NCBI GenBank assembly: GCA_012932295.1
Contig: JAAONU010000001.1
Span: 45,295,134 to 45,359,133 of the forward strand
Direction: 5' to 3'
Source: Cyclina sinensis
Taxonomy: Eukaryota; Mollusca; Bivalvia; Venerida; Veneridae
DNA: 64,000 nucleotides
In this document: one piece after another, positions 10,101 through 19,282 of the stretch
Layout: each line of letters opens with the position of its first letter
Position numbering within the stretch: the stretch's first letter is position 1
Position numbers and translations under genes: made by a program
Notes under the pieces: generated by a model
The model's database searches: none
The model's input: only the letters and a program-made list of their open reading frames with translations
Told to the model about the DNA's origin: nothing

Positions 10101-12120
10101 TTGTCTGCCTGTTCTTCCATTCAGCCTTCCTCCAATCCTTCTAAGCCTGTTTGTCTGCCTGTTCTTCCATTCAGCCTTCCTCCAATCCTTTTAAGTCTGT
10201 TTGTCTGCCTGTTCTTCCATTCAGCCTTCTTCCAATCCTTCTAAGTCTGTTTGTCTGCCTGTTCTTCCATTCAGCCTTTCTCCAATCCTTCATAGTCTGT
10301 TTGTCTGCCTGTTCTTCCATTCAGCCTTCCTCCAATCCTTCTAAGTCTGTTTGTCTGCCTGTTCTTCCATTCAGCCTTCCTCCAATCCTTTTATGTCTGT
10401 TTGTCTGCCTGTTCTTCCATTCAGCCTTCCTCCAATCCTTCATAGTCTGTTTGTCTGCCTGTTCTTCCATTCAGCCTTCCTCCAATCCTTTTAAGTCTTT
10501 TTGTCTGCCTGTTCTTCCATTCAGCCTTCCTCCAATCCTTCTTAGTCTGTTTGTCTGCCTGTTCTTCCATTCAGCCTTCCTCCAATCCTTCTAAGTCTTT
10601 TTGTCTGCATGTTCTTCCATTCAGCCTTTCTCCAATCCTTCTAAGTCTGTTTGTCTGACTGTTCTTCCATTCAGCCTTCCTCCAATCCTTCATAGTCTGT
10701 TTGTCTGCCTGTTCTTCCATTCAGCCTTCCTCCAATCCTTTTAAGTCTTTTTGTCTGCCTGTTCTTCCATTCAGCCTTCCTCCAATCCTTCTTAGTCTGT
10801 TTGTCTGCCTGTTCTTCCATTCAGCCTTTCTCCAATCCTTCTAAGTCTGTTTGTCTGACTGTTCTTCCATTCAGCCTTCCTTTAATCATTCTAAGTCAGT
10901 TTGTCTGGCTGTTCTTCAATTCAGCCTTCCTCCAATCATTCTAAGTCTGTTTGTCTGACTGTTCTTCGATTCAGCCTTCCTTCAATCATTCTAAGTCAGT
11001 TTGTCTGGCTGTTCTTCAATTCAGCCATCCTCCAATCATTCTAAGTCTGTTTGTCTGGCTGTTCTTCCATTCAGCCTTCCTTCAATCATTCAAAGTCTGT
11101 TTGTCTGTCTGTTCTTCCATTCTGCCTTCCTCCAATCATTCTTAGTCTATTTGACTGTCTGTTCTTCCATGCTGCCTTCCTCCAATAATTCTAAGTCTAT
11201 TTGTTTGTCTGTTCTTCCATGCTGCCTTCCTCCAGTCATTCTAAGTCTATTTGTCTGTCTGTTATTCCATGCTGCCTTCCTCCAATCATTCTAAGTCTAT
11301 TTGTCTGTCTGTTCTTCCATGCTGCCTTCCTCCAATCATTCTAAGTCTATTTGTCTGTCTGTTATTCCATGCTGCCTTCCTCCAATCATTCTAAGTCTAT
11401 TTGTCTGTCTGTTCTTCCATGCTGCCTTCCTCCAATCATTCTAAGTCTATTTGTCTGTCTGTTATTCCATGCTGCCTTCCTCCAATCATTCTAAGTCTAT
11501 TTGTCTGTCTGTTCTTCCATGCTGCCTTCCTCCAATCATTTTAAGTCTATTTGTTTGTCTGTTATTCCATGCTGCCTTCCTCCAATCATTCTAAGTCTAT
11601 TTGTTTGTCTGTTCTTCCATTCAGCCTTCCTCCAATCATTCTAAGTCTATTTGTCTGTCTGTCACTTGTGATGGTTTAATTCAGTTAACCTCTTAAATAC
11701 CTTAAAATAAAATACAGATTAAAAGTACTTGTGTTGATTTTGTATACATGAAGTTTCTTGTAAGTGAACTTGATGTTACACCAACATAATAACTTCACAG
11801 ATTGCATTTTACTTATATTAAAGTAAGTTGGAAGGAACTTATAATTACTGAAATTGTAAACTCTTTTTAGACAAATTACTTATGTATCTCTAAGTAAATG
11901 TGAATAAGTAGCAGTGAAGTTTTTTTGCTATAAACATGTTGAGTGTTAAGTTTGTCATAAGTTGTGTTTTGAATGTAAGTGACATGTTCATGTATTTGGA
12001 TAGCAAACAAGAAAATTAGAAAACAAGATCTATGTTGTTTATATCTGTATTTAGATGATGAGGACCCAGAGTTAAAGTTTCACAAAGTATATGAAGAGGC
12101 AGTGAACACAGTTCCCTCAG
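1044..12120 (+). CDS. UTP6: UTP6, SSU processome component (partial gene, 12 internal exons)
   Basis: UTP6 is a HAT-repeat protein of the UTP-B subcomplex of the U3 snoRNP/SSU processome. It acts in the nucleolus in early cleavages that release pre-18S rRNA. Twelve GT-AG exons (1044-1128, 2193-2234, 2577-2648, 3024-3044, 3683-3730, 4203-4266, 4633-4751, 7618-7650, 8077-8197, 8473-8557, 9186-9274, 12055-12120) total 845 nt, about 281 codons, and keep one open frame. Recognisable blocks follow the order of animal UTP6: YLQYIQ-YETNLLALVKKRRE, RTGYSFKKLEIDVAIVQRIH, EDVKLWLTYIAFARQR, ELWIVAAKWEFEANNNPDTA, YYRLELLYAEK and FHKVYEEAVNT. The WxxYxxFxR and LWxxAAKWE patterns are typical HAT helices. 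Relative to a usual length near 600 aa, this is roughly the second to fifth tenths; the start and C-terminal half are missing. Identity is firm; precise ends of the 9274 and 4751 donors (both GTTTGT) are slightly less so. Confidence 0.93.
2193..2234 (+). CDS. UTP6: UTP6 exon
   Basis: 42 nt, 14 whole codons, between ATTTCAG and GTACCA. It reads YETNLLALVKKRRE and continues the conserved YExNLLxLxxxRR motif. Codon-boundary phases at both ends make it skippable in frame. Confidence 0.92.
2577..2648 (+). CDS. UTP6: UTP6 exon
   Basis: 72 nt, 24 whole codons, between TTGCAG and GTAAGT. It reads RTGYSFKKLEIDVAIVQRIH then KLFR; the R(T/I)GYSFKK block is diagnostic of UTP6. Confidence 0.94.
3024..3044 (+). 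CDS. UTP6: UTP6 21-nt microexon
   Basis: 21 nt, 7 codons (IALSRFP), between TTTTTTCAG and GTGAGT. It joins KLFR to EDVKLW, exactly the segment needed between the flanking exons, where other UTP6 proteins have a short stretch of about this length. Both splice sites are strong. Confidence 0.85.
3683..3730 (+). CDS. UTP6: UTP6 exon (first HAT helix)
   Basis: 48 nt, 16 codons, between TTTTACAG and GTATGT. It reads EDVKLWLTYIAFARQR, a typical HAT helix A with the W..Y..F..R pattern. Confidence 0.95.
3789..3818 (+). other. G-quadruplex motif in UTP6 intron 5
   Basis: Five runs of three or more G separated by 1-4 bases (GGG-AT-GGGG-AGGT-GGGG-T-GGGGG-A-GGGG) on the sense strand, 58 bases downstream of the 3730 donor. 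It satisfies the usual G4 pattern in both DNA and pre-mRNA. Confidence 0.75.
4203..4266 (+). CDS. UTP6: UTP6 exon
   Basis: 64 nt between AATTTCAG and GTAAGG. It reads RENTVVSKQYTKMLQVHNKK then P plus one base that is completed in the next exon. It is the second helix of the first HAT repeat. Confidence 0.92.
4633..4751 (+). CDS. UTP6: UTP6 exon (HAT repeat)
   Basis: 119 nt between AATACAG and GTTTGT. The frame reads ELWIVAAKWEFEANNNPDTA, RSLIQRGLRFNEMSRKLWRE. LWIxAAKWE and ARxLxxRxLRF are conserved UTP6/HAT motifs. The donor GTTTGT is weak, but the frame and homology both require this end. Confidence 0.94.
5148..5212 (+). repeat. 33-bp direct duplication
   Basis: Two adjacent 33-bp copies starting GATAACCTCA and ending GGCAAAACAATAT, differing at a few positions. 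It lies in UTP6 intron 7. Confidence 0.8.
5838..7398 (+). mobile_element. Family A pearl/Helentron-like non-autonomous element (copy 1)
   Basis: Left end AGCTCACCTGAGC, which folds back on GCTCAGGGTGA. Then comes a TCTGTCTGTCGTC-type microsatellite, eight to nine tandem units of about 145 bp (anchor TGTGTATGCGATAG from 5931 to 7092), an inverted copy of the left arm (CTCAGGTGAGC, 7360-7370, perfect 11 bp against 5839-5849), a right hairpin AGGGCCA/TTGGCCCT (7376-7392) and terminal CTTGTT. It has no coding capacity. It fills more than half of UTP6 intron 7. Class assignment (HINE/pearl-like) is inference from the architecture. Confidence 0.82.
7618..7650 (+). CDS. UTP6: UTP6 exon (33 nt)
   Basis: 33 nt, 11 codons, between TTTGCAG and GTAACT. 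It reads YYRLELLYAEK, matching the conserved (E)Y(F/Y)R(M/L)EL..AEK segment. Confidence 0.93.
8077..8197 (+). CDS. UTP6: UTP6 exon
   Basis: 121 nt between GATCTAG and GTAATG. It reads MRRRSEMLGDTLKEEDTVSD, AVLQGQVANVVYVNAMQTIP plus one base. The acidic loop followed by G-(E/Q)-(L/V)-A...VY.NA/S matches the family. Confidence 0.92.
8473..8557 (+). CDS. UTP6: UTP6 exon
   Basis: 85 nt between CTTTTTCAG and GTAAGA. It reads DDVDFLISFLPICQKFDFTQ, KQEETICE and ends two bases into a codon. The F..SLL.I...FDF pattern fits UTP6. Confidence 0.92.
9186..9274 (+). CDS. UTP6: UTP6 exon
   Basis: 89 nt between TTTTCAG and GTTTGT. It reads VLKERYSEQPKAWDALARRC, MGRQNQSSEN plus one base; the W..(L/V)ARR motif is conserved. 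The GTTTGT donor is weak and lies in a low-conservation loop, so the exact 3' end is less sure than the exon itself. Confidence 0.88.
9307..9993 (+). mobile_element. MITE with TA target site in UTP6 intron 11
   Basis: Imperfect terminal inverted repeats: left CTGTGAACTCTTTTAAATTC, right ending GAACAAAAATGATTTCACAG, each flanked by TA. Matching subterminal GCGCGGTC(C/T)TAAAT(C/T)(C/T)GCGCATT blocks occur at both ends, direct rather than inverted. The inside is non-coding and more CpG-rich than the flanks. The TA target and CTGTGAA ends suggest a Tc1/mariner-type non-autonomous element; similar ends are common in mollusc genomes. Confidence 0.7.
9996..11662 (+). repeat. 50-bp minisatellite (about 33 units)
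   Basis: Pyrimidine-rich units of exactly 50 bp, consensus TCAGCCTTCCTCCAATCCTT then CTAAGTCTGTTTGTCTGCCT then GTTCTTCCAT. The left block (to about 10870) has CAATCCTT and CTGCCTG; the right block has CAATCATT, CTGTCTG and ATGCTGCC. The array begins within a few bases of the MITE end at 9993. Because 50 is not a multiple of 3, open frames across it are by-products of the repeat. Confidence 0.95.
12055..12120 (+). CDS. UTP6: UTP6 exon (last one found)
   Basis: 66 nt between TATTTAG and GTAAGC. With the carried base it reads DDEDPELKFHKVYEEAVNTV then PS plus one base. The (C/H)(A/K)VYEEAV.T(L/V)P block is highly characteristic. The next expected exon, starting near an AMW..YI.F motif, was not found in the remaining 51.9 kb. 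Confidence 0.92.
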
Positions 12121-12163
12121 GTAAGCCTACATGTATGTAAGCTTCTTAGTTTTCTGTAATTTG

Positions 12164-12790
12164 AGCTCACCTGAGCTCATAATGCTTATGGTGTGCTTTG
12201 TGATCAGACTTTGTCCATTTGTTGTGCATACGTACATCAACAGTTTGCTTTACAATACATTTCCTACTATACCATTGCATTGCTAAGTCTGACAATAAGT
12301 GTAAACATTGCAGGGATTTTCCTTGCAGAAAGCTCTAGAGAGATGTTCAAAGATGAACTGAAATCACTTGGCCCAGAGTTCAGAACTTTGGCATGATACA
12401 TTGTCTTGTAGAATCACTTGGCCCAGAGTTCAGAACTTTGGCATGATACATTGTCTTGTAGAATCACTTGGCCCAGAGTTCAGAAATTTGGCATGAAACA
12501 TTGTCTTGTAGAATCACTTGGCCCAGAGTTCAGAAATTTGGCATGAAACATTGTCTTGTAGAATCACTTGGCCCAGAGTTCAGAAATTTGGCATGATACA
12601 TTGTCTTATAGACCTCTACCAGGATTGCTGATAATTTGCCCTTTGGGTCATTTTTGGCTCCACCAATGTGGACAGATGTTCTACAAAAACTTGTTTAGAA
12701 ATTTCTTAGTCTGAATCTATTTCTAGTGAACTGCTACTAGCATTGTTCAAGTTATGTCCCTGAGATCATTTTCAGCTCAATCTTTCCTTC
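12164..12790 (+). mobile_element. Truncated family A element with 50-bp internal array
   Basis: It starts with AGCTCACCTGAGCTCATAATG and continues with text resembling the core of the 24986 copy (CCTCTACCAGGATTGCT..., CCCTTTGGGTCA). No right inverted arm or CTTGTT terminus is present, so the 3' end is lost and the right boundary is approximate. It begins only 43 bases after the last UTP6 exon. Confidence 0.6.
12361..12609 (+). repeat. Five 50-bp tandem units
   Basis: Near-identical units beginning (G/A)AATCACTTGGCCCAGAG and ending CATTGTCTTGTA. The period is 50 bp, but the sequence is unrelated to the minisatellite 700 bp upstream. It is a local amplification of part of the family A core. 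Confidence 0.93.
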
Positions 12791-13685
12791 AGGTGTGTGG
12801 TTAAGGATCCAGACAAGCTGAATGTTGAATCTTACATTTTCTGATAAAAATAAACTAGTTATGATTGTGTTACAAAGTGGTAGTAAGTGCTTTAACATTG
12901 ACCAGCCATATTTATATAACAAATGACTTTGTTGCTTATTGGTTATTACATTTTGCCGGTTATAGCAGGAGAAATTAATGTTGTCTTTTTTGAGCATGAG
13001 ATTTTTTCAGATGTATTTAATTCTAGGTCTGGTAGCTGATATCTTTTTAGAATGAGATTAGCCTTAACCCTGTGCTATTTTTAGAATGACAGACAATGTT
13101 ATGTTTGGTCATATGTTTCTTCAGGTCAGTCTGAATGGCTTGATGTCAAACTGTTGTAATTATGCAAACCGTTGTAATTACGCAAACTGTTGTCATTACT
13201 TATTTAAAAGAGTACAAAGTTTGTTTTACCATCTTAAAATAAAAAGCCAGTTTGTACCAAGACTTTATGATATATTGTGTAAGATTACATAAGAAACATA
13301 TAGGTCATTCAAGGTGTATGCTGATGAAGTTATGAATTTATATATATTATTGTGTCAGTCTTTTAAATAAAAGTACAACAACATGGATTGCTGACAGAAG
13401 TATTTCAGAGCTGTTATGTATTCAGGTAAAGGTTTGCTGCTGTAACAAGCAGTTGTGTAAAATCTGCTCCCATCCATATCCAGTCTGCATTCTAGCAGCC
13501 AACTTCTATATTTGGTATGTTTCACTAGTAAAGACAACCTTTATATATCATTGGTTAAATAGTTTTTGGTAAATATCTCTGTAACTCTTTAAGCCTTTGA
13601 CTAAAGTAACTCTGTCAGTCAGTTTATATACAGCTTTTCTGTTGTAGAATAGTTGTATTTTGTGTTTGAATCAGTGTCCATATTT

Positions 13686-14250
13686 ATACCCCCACAGAAA
13701 GTGTGTGGGTGCTATATTTGATTCATTTTTTGTCTCTCCCTCCCTCTGTCCCATTTCTTGTCCAGCCCAAAACTTCTCCATGCATTGAAGGATTTTTAAA
13801 TACTGTGGCATATTTGATCACCTTGATGAGATGGTGTGTCACTTGTAAGACTTGCAAGGTCCATAGTTCAAAGATCAAGGTCACAGTCATGGATTAAAGT
13901 TAAAAATTGTTGATTATAGACCTTGTCCAGGCCATAACTTCTCCATGCATACAAGGATTTTACAATGCTTTTGCATATTTGTTTACCTTGATGAGACAGT
14001 GTGTCATGCATAAGACCCTGGTCCATAGCTCAAAGGTCAAGGTCACAGTCACTGATAAAAGATAAAAAATGTTGATTTTAGACCTTTTCCGGGCCATAAC
14101 TTCTCCATACATAGAAGGATTTTAAAATTCCTTTGCATATTTGTTCACCTTGATGAGACAGTATGTTGCGTTAAGACCCAGGTCAATAGCTCAAGTTAAG
14201 CTCACTGACACTGTCTGGGCCATAATTCTCCATACATAGAAGGCAAATAT
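13686..14250 (+). mobile_element. Truncated pearl-like element, ATACCCCCAC family
   Basis: Left end ATACCCCCACAGAAAGTGTG with a left hairpin (ACCCCCAC...GTGTGTGGGT), then about three core units of 150-165 bp containing CATGCAT(A/T)(G/C)AAGGATTTT, CACCTTGATGAGAC and CAAGGTCACAGTCA. No right inverted arm is visible, so the right boundary is a guess. Confidence 0.6.
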
Positions 14251-16180
14251 ATATCACCTTCCTGGTTATTTGCCTTCTTGGTATCTAATGACTTCCTGTT
14301 ACATCATAGCATCAAATAAAATAGCATCATAAGCATGTTTGTTCACTCCACTGCCATGCAAGAATTTTGCAATGACCCTTTTTACTTACAAAGCCTTCTG
14401 TTCTGTGACCAAATGTTTTAGTGTAATTTAACAGATTATTGTTTTAATCTTGAAAAACATTTTGGTAGAATTTGTGTCTGTTCTGAAGAGCAACCTATGT
14501 GACAGAAATATAATAATATTACAACAGACAGTATGGCTTGGTTGCCTCCCTTTGTTATAAGAAGTTTGCAAAACTGTTTCCAGTATGGATAGGATTCTTA
14601 AAAGAAAAAAAAAAGACATGAGTTGCTGCTATTTCTACAGCCTTAAAATTCTAAGTGTAAAAACAGACATTTTTAACTGCGTTTGCTGTACATAGTTTTT
14701 TTCTGTGAAGTGCCAGTAGGTTGAATTTTATTACACACTTCAGAATATCCCAATGAAACCTGTTACAGACAGACTCTTCTTTGAAGAGATAGAAACAGTA
14801 GGAGTGGAAATGAAATTTTTCTTTTACTATTGATTTTTAGCTTGGAAACACCATTGATTTTTTAAACAGAACAACATACTGTTAAATGGGTTCATAAAAA
14901 AACTAGTGTTTAGTGCATAAATCTTGTATGTGACTGGATAAAATCTTTATTGGACTTATCTCCCTTTAATCATGTAGTGAGTAAAGTTAGTTACATTAGA
15001 CAAGAGATTTCATTATGATTAAATCAATTCCTATCAATATGTTAAGTGTAAAAGTGGTGGTTTTAATTATTCTTTTTCTCTTTAAAATTTGGTATTATAG
15101 AGTAATTCTAGTTTATGAAAACTGATAAAAAAGTAATGTTGAAGACCGTTAGTGTAAGGGTAGAGTATCAGATATGAGATATTAAGCTGATAATTTTGTT
15201 TGAAACTGTTCGTAGATTTCTTGTCCATATTTCAGTGTTTCAGAAACTAGTCAAAGCATAGATAGGCCTCCCAATTTTTAAGTATTTAAACTGAAGTTCC
15301 TGTGACATTTCTCCTGATTGGAGATCATTTCATTAAATGAATCACAGAAGTTGGTAGGTCATATGATTTTGTTGTTAGGGCATTTGTTTCTATAAATGTT
15401 TACTCTTTAGTCGTTAGGAAGATAACAGAATAAAACAATTGGTCCAGTAGATATCTTTGAAATTCTCACTGCCATTTACTTATAAGGTTTCCGTCCTGTG
15501 ATAAATTTTGAGCTTATGTCATGATACAAACCTAGATTAGTTCAATCAATCGTTGCCTAGCCCAGGCGATAGCTTAGGAGTCAAGAAATGTTTTATAAAT
15601 TGTACAAAGAAAGCGGTGTTCAAACACTTGTCTGATAAGTCGATAGTTTCAATAGTCTCACAACCGTCATATTGCATAATATACGAGCGTTTGAATGTAT
15701 TATACAGGTGTACAGAAAGTGATATGCTAAATACTTTATAAATCTTATCTGGAAAATTTATTATAGAGGCGGAATGCACAGTTTTGCACATTAGATGTAT
15801 ATAATAGCTTCTGTCATTCTGCTACTTTGTCATAATTGTTACGTTTTTATTCCCATTCATCAGCTATCAATCTTTTCACAATAGATTAAAAAAAAAACGT
15901 ACTTAATATCCAGCAAGAACAATTTTTATGCATAATTCATAATAAGGTTGTAATCATTTGAAGACGATCTGCTTTGAATAGAATTATAAGATTTACATGG
16001 CTTACCTGACTTAGAATATGACACTTCATGATTTATGCTGAAAAAATGAAATGTATTGAATACCTGCATAATTTAAACATGAAAATTTATAAATATGCTA
16101 GACAAGAAAAGAACTAAATAAATGAATAAAACTTCTGTAACATTATATTGCTAAAGTATGTCTGTAACTTGTAAATGACT
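14251..16180. other. No gene seen
   Basis: AT-rich, presumed UTP6 intron. The stretch 15546-15790 is open on both strands and has more CpG than its surroundings, but no homology or splice context was recognised. Confidence 0.5.
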
Positions 16181-16182
16181 AG

Positions 16183-16424
16183 TATTTGTTGATGATGATG
16201 ATGATGAAGCTGATGAAGGAATGTCAACTTTGAATCATCTCAGTTATGATGATGATGTTGATGATGATGATGATAGAGGTGATGGAATGTCAGCTTGGAA
16301 TCATTTCAGTAATGATGATTTTGAGATTTCTGCACAGAATGGTTTCAATCATGATGATGATTGTGATGATGATGATGATTGTGATGATGATGATGATGAT
16401 GATGATGATATCTTTTCAAAATGA
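16183..16424 (+). other. Aspartate-rich open segment, possible alternative last exon
   Basis: After an AG at 16181-16182 the frame that would follow UTP6 exon 12 (phase 1) stays open for about 79 codons of Asp-rich sequence (runs of 3-9 D, with GMSTLNHLSYDDD and GMSAWNHFSNDD as two related blocks) to a TGA at 16422-16424. An AATAAA follows at 16466-16471. The upstream pyrimidine tract is poor and the D runs are simply a GAT microsatellite, so this may be chance. Confidence 0.18.
16191..16412 (+). repeat. GAT trinucleotide microsatellite
   Basis: Interrupted (GAT)n with blocks of 3-9 triplets separated by related spacers such as GGAATGTCA(A/G)CTTTGAATCA. Confidence 0.95.
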
Positions 16425-16479
16425 TCTCTTAACAAAAGGACTCCAAAATTTGTCCTCATACTAGAAATAAAGGAGTACA

Positions 16480-17131
16480 CTTATATAAGTTTCTTAAGAA
16501 GTTTACAAGGGCCGTAGTACTGACAACAGTCACAGTAATTATTGTACCGTTACCATTGTTACTGTGAGAGATTTGATAAGTGATAAAAAGTTTGTAGCTA
16601 ACTTCTGTCTAATTTTAATTTAATAACTTAGCAGGTCTGGTAAGCTCTTGCCTGGGAACACTTAAGAAGTTTATAAGTAAAAAGTCAGGTATTTAATTAA
16701 AGGAATTTTATGTTAAATGCCTACGGGTCTGATAACATTATACAGTGTTATCGTCTGATTTGCTATTTGATAAAGTTGTTTGGTGTTACATAACATGGTT
16801 TTACCTAAATTGTCACAGATCCATATTATCTGAGGTGTATGTTAAAAGCTGAACGTGAACACAGCCAGAAATCTAAGAATAGCGCTATGAAATCACTGGC
16901 TTTGTTTTGTGTTTCATATATTTATTTAGAGTTTTAACAATTTTTCACAATTTAAGAATATAATTTAAGAAAATAAACTACAGATTATGTAGAGGTTGAC
17001 CATGATTTGGAGAACAAGTTGTTGCAATAAATCTTTGACATGAAAAAATTTAAGTTATTGCATTTTGTGATTTTGTTTAAAAATCTGCCCAAGTATCACT
17101 AATATGGAACAAATCTGAAATTCAAATTTGT
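16480..17131. other. No feature seen
   Basis: AT-rich presumed intron with no supported ORF or repeat. Confidence 0.5.
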
Positions 17132-17373
17132 TTAACCCTTTCCTCCATATATACACCTTAATGTCTTGGGCAAACAGTGTGGATCCAGATCAGCATGCAT
17201 ATCCATGTTGTCTGATCAGGATCTACACTGTTTGCCTTTTGATACATTAGGTTATTTCTGACCAAAAAGCGACCAGTGCAGATCCTGATCAGACGGCACG
17301 GATGTGCCGGCTGATCTGGATCTACACTGGTCGCACATGCATAAAAATGCGTATGTATGGAGTAAAGGGTTAA
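17132..17373 (+). mobile_element. piggyBac-like MITE with two internal hairpins
   Basis: TTAA is present at both ends (17132-17135, 17370-17373). The inner termini CCCTTTCCTCCATA and TATGGAGTAAAGGG are inverted repeats with one mismatch. TTAA target plus CCC-starting ends is the piggyBac signature. Inside are two near-palindromes: GGCAAACAGTG...CACTGTTTGCC and GCGACCAGTG...CACTGGTCGC, each with GATCAG/CTGATC arms. It is non-coding. Confidence 0.75.
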
Positions 17374-18774
17374 CTATTTTGTCATGAATAATTATGATGA
17401 AAGTTGTAGAAACATATATGTTTCAGGAGACTATTTCATTTTTCTGTCACTTGTGTAGATCTAATTGTGGATTTATTTATTGATACTAAATTTACAGGGC
17501 TTTCAAAAACTCTGGTCTAGCTTTTTTAGATCTGGAAGTACTTATAAGAATAAAGTTTGATCAGTTTTTAAGTTAAAAGGAATATAGAAAAGTTTATAAA
17601 GATATTCTTTGTCAAGCCTGCACCACTTCCTTGCAGGCAGATTGTAAGCGAAGTTCAGGAGACCACCGCATCACAAGTCTTTGAGGAATTGTCTTTTTTT
17701 ATTATGAATGTTTGATCAGAGACACAGATTTTTTTGTCATCGGTTTTCAAAGCAAACGTCAATTCTTGATGATGTCTTAATGAATTAGGTGAGTTTGAAC
17801 CTCACTACTTTATTTGTAAAATTGTTCAATATTGAGAGGTTACACCTTGTATTTCACATGTCAGAGTACATATATTCACACCTTCTCAAGAATAGAGCCA
17901 AGTTTGTCAGGGTTATCTTCAAAGGCTGTACCTTTGTCAGGGTTATTTATTCAAATATTATGAAATATTTACTTAATTCAAGCTTGTTTGTTAATTTGTT
18001 AGGGAACCCCAGTACACTTCGGGATGTTTTGTTGAAGTGCAGTTTTTGTGCAAACATTAAATTCAATATGCAAACTTAGTAATATTCCTGAATAATGGTG
18101 AAACACGTTTGTTTTGTTTCATTCCTTTAGGTTAATGTATTTGGATGAAAACGCAGGCTTGTTTGGAATGCTACCCAAGAAAAAAAAAATCATGACACTT
18201 TTGTAAATTTTTTATCAGATGGAAAAAAATTTGTGTTCCCATTTTAAAATTCAGCAAAAAATGCCTACAATAAATTGTGTCCTTAGACTGTGAATTTTTT
18301 AACAACTAGAATGAATATTTTATATCAGCATGAATATTTTTATGTCATATAACAGAAAACAGGAATAATTATTTGCACTTGGAGGATGCTTCCTCACCCA
18401 AATAGGGGTCTTTTAACAAAGTAGAAGTTGAACAGGTGTCATTAAGTCATAAATGTTCTTTCTAATGTTTTGCTTTAGCTCTAAGAGTCTTTGTTATACT
18501 TTTCACTTGGTTCAGGACCCATTTTTGGGTGTTTTTGTCCCCATATTTAAAAATAAAAAATGCACAAAAAACTCATAGAAATAATTTCATATAATACTTG
18601 CTCATGCAAATTTGTTCAGGTCACCATTTTAGGGTTAGAGATGACTTGAATAGTTGACTACATACCCATGTGTGCATTTTCAACGCATTGAGCATTTATG
18701 TAAAGTTCACCCTACAGAAAACTCCAGCCTCACTCGTCATATAAAATACCACTTCATGTGATATCGTTGATTCC
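17374..18774. other. No feature seen
   Basis: AT-rich presumed intron. The short open frame at 17789-18079 has no recognisable domain and lies in low-complexity sequence. Confidence 0.5.
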
Positions 18775-18992
18775 TTTATCCCTGACCATGCTAAATATTT
18801 AAAATGGACTTTTCCATCTTTCAATTTGGACAGATCCATTGATTGTTTATGGGGGCGCTAATTGAAAATTTACTGACTGAATGGTGAATAGTGCAGACCA
18901 TGATCAGACTGCACGGATTTGCAGGCTGATCTTGGTCTACAGTGGTTGCAAAGGCAGAGTCAGTTGCATTGATCAAGCAGGATAATGGTTAA
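18775..18992 (+). repeat. Dispersed 200-bp repeat, copy 1
   Basis: It shares a nearly continuous match with 26681-26885 (ATGGACTTTTCCATCTTTCA / ATGAACTTGTCCATCTTTCA, GACAGATCCATT, GAAAATTTA(C/T)TGACTGAATGG, CAAAGGCAGAGTCAGTTGC). The ends resemble degraded TTAACCC inverted termini, and the core contains the CAGACCATGATCAGACTGCA motif also seen in the MITE at 17132. Confidence 0.75.
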
Positions 18993-19040
18993 ATACTGTC
19001 CTATATATCCAGAAGTTGATGCAGATGACTCAAAATTGTC

Positions 19041-19260
19041 AGGAGTGATACTTTAACCTTTGACTTTAACCTTTGACCACTTAAAGGTTGGCATGCTATA
19101 CACAAGGTCACCGTCATATGTTGGAAATGGAGGAAAATCATAAGAGACAGGCAGGAGTGATACTTTAACCTTTGAATTTAACCTTTGACCACTTAAAGGT
19201 TGGCATGCTATACACAAGGTCACCGTCATATGTTGGAAATGGAAGAAAATCATAAGAGAG
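19041..19260 (+). repeat. 112-bp tandem duplication
   Basis: Two copies starting AGGAGTGATACTTTAACC at 19041 and 19153, differing at only a few bases. The short reading frames over it are repeat artefacts. Confidence 0.9.
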
Positions 19261-19282
19261 TGACATATTATATCCAATTGTT

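Noticed and set aside
10151..11294. Long plus-strand frames encoding Ser/Cys/Phe-rich periodic peptides
   Set aside because: They run through the 50-bp minisatellite. The period is not divisible by 3, the same peptide text returns in rotated frames, and the region lies inside a UTP6 intron.
9996..12609. CRISPR-like regular repeats
   Set aside because: There are no unique spacers; the repeats are contiguous minisatellites in a eukaryotic intron.
13703..13897. Frame starting MWVLYLIHF, considered as the next UTP6 exon because of the MW
   Set aside because: It lies in a pearl-like repeat (ACCCCCAC left end) and the following residues do not match UTP6.
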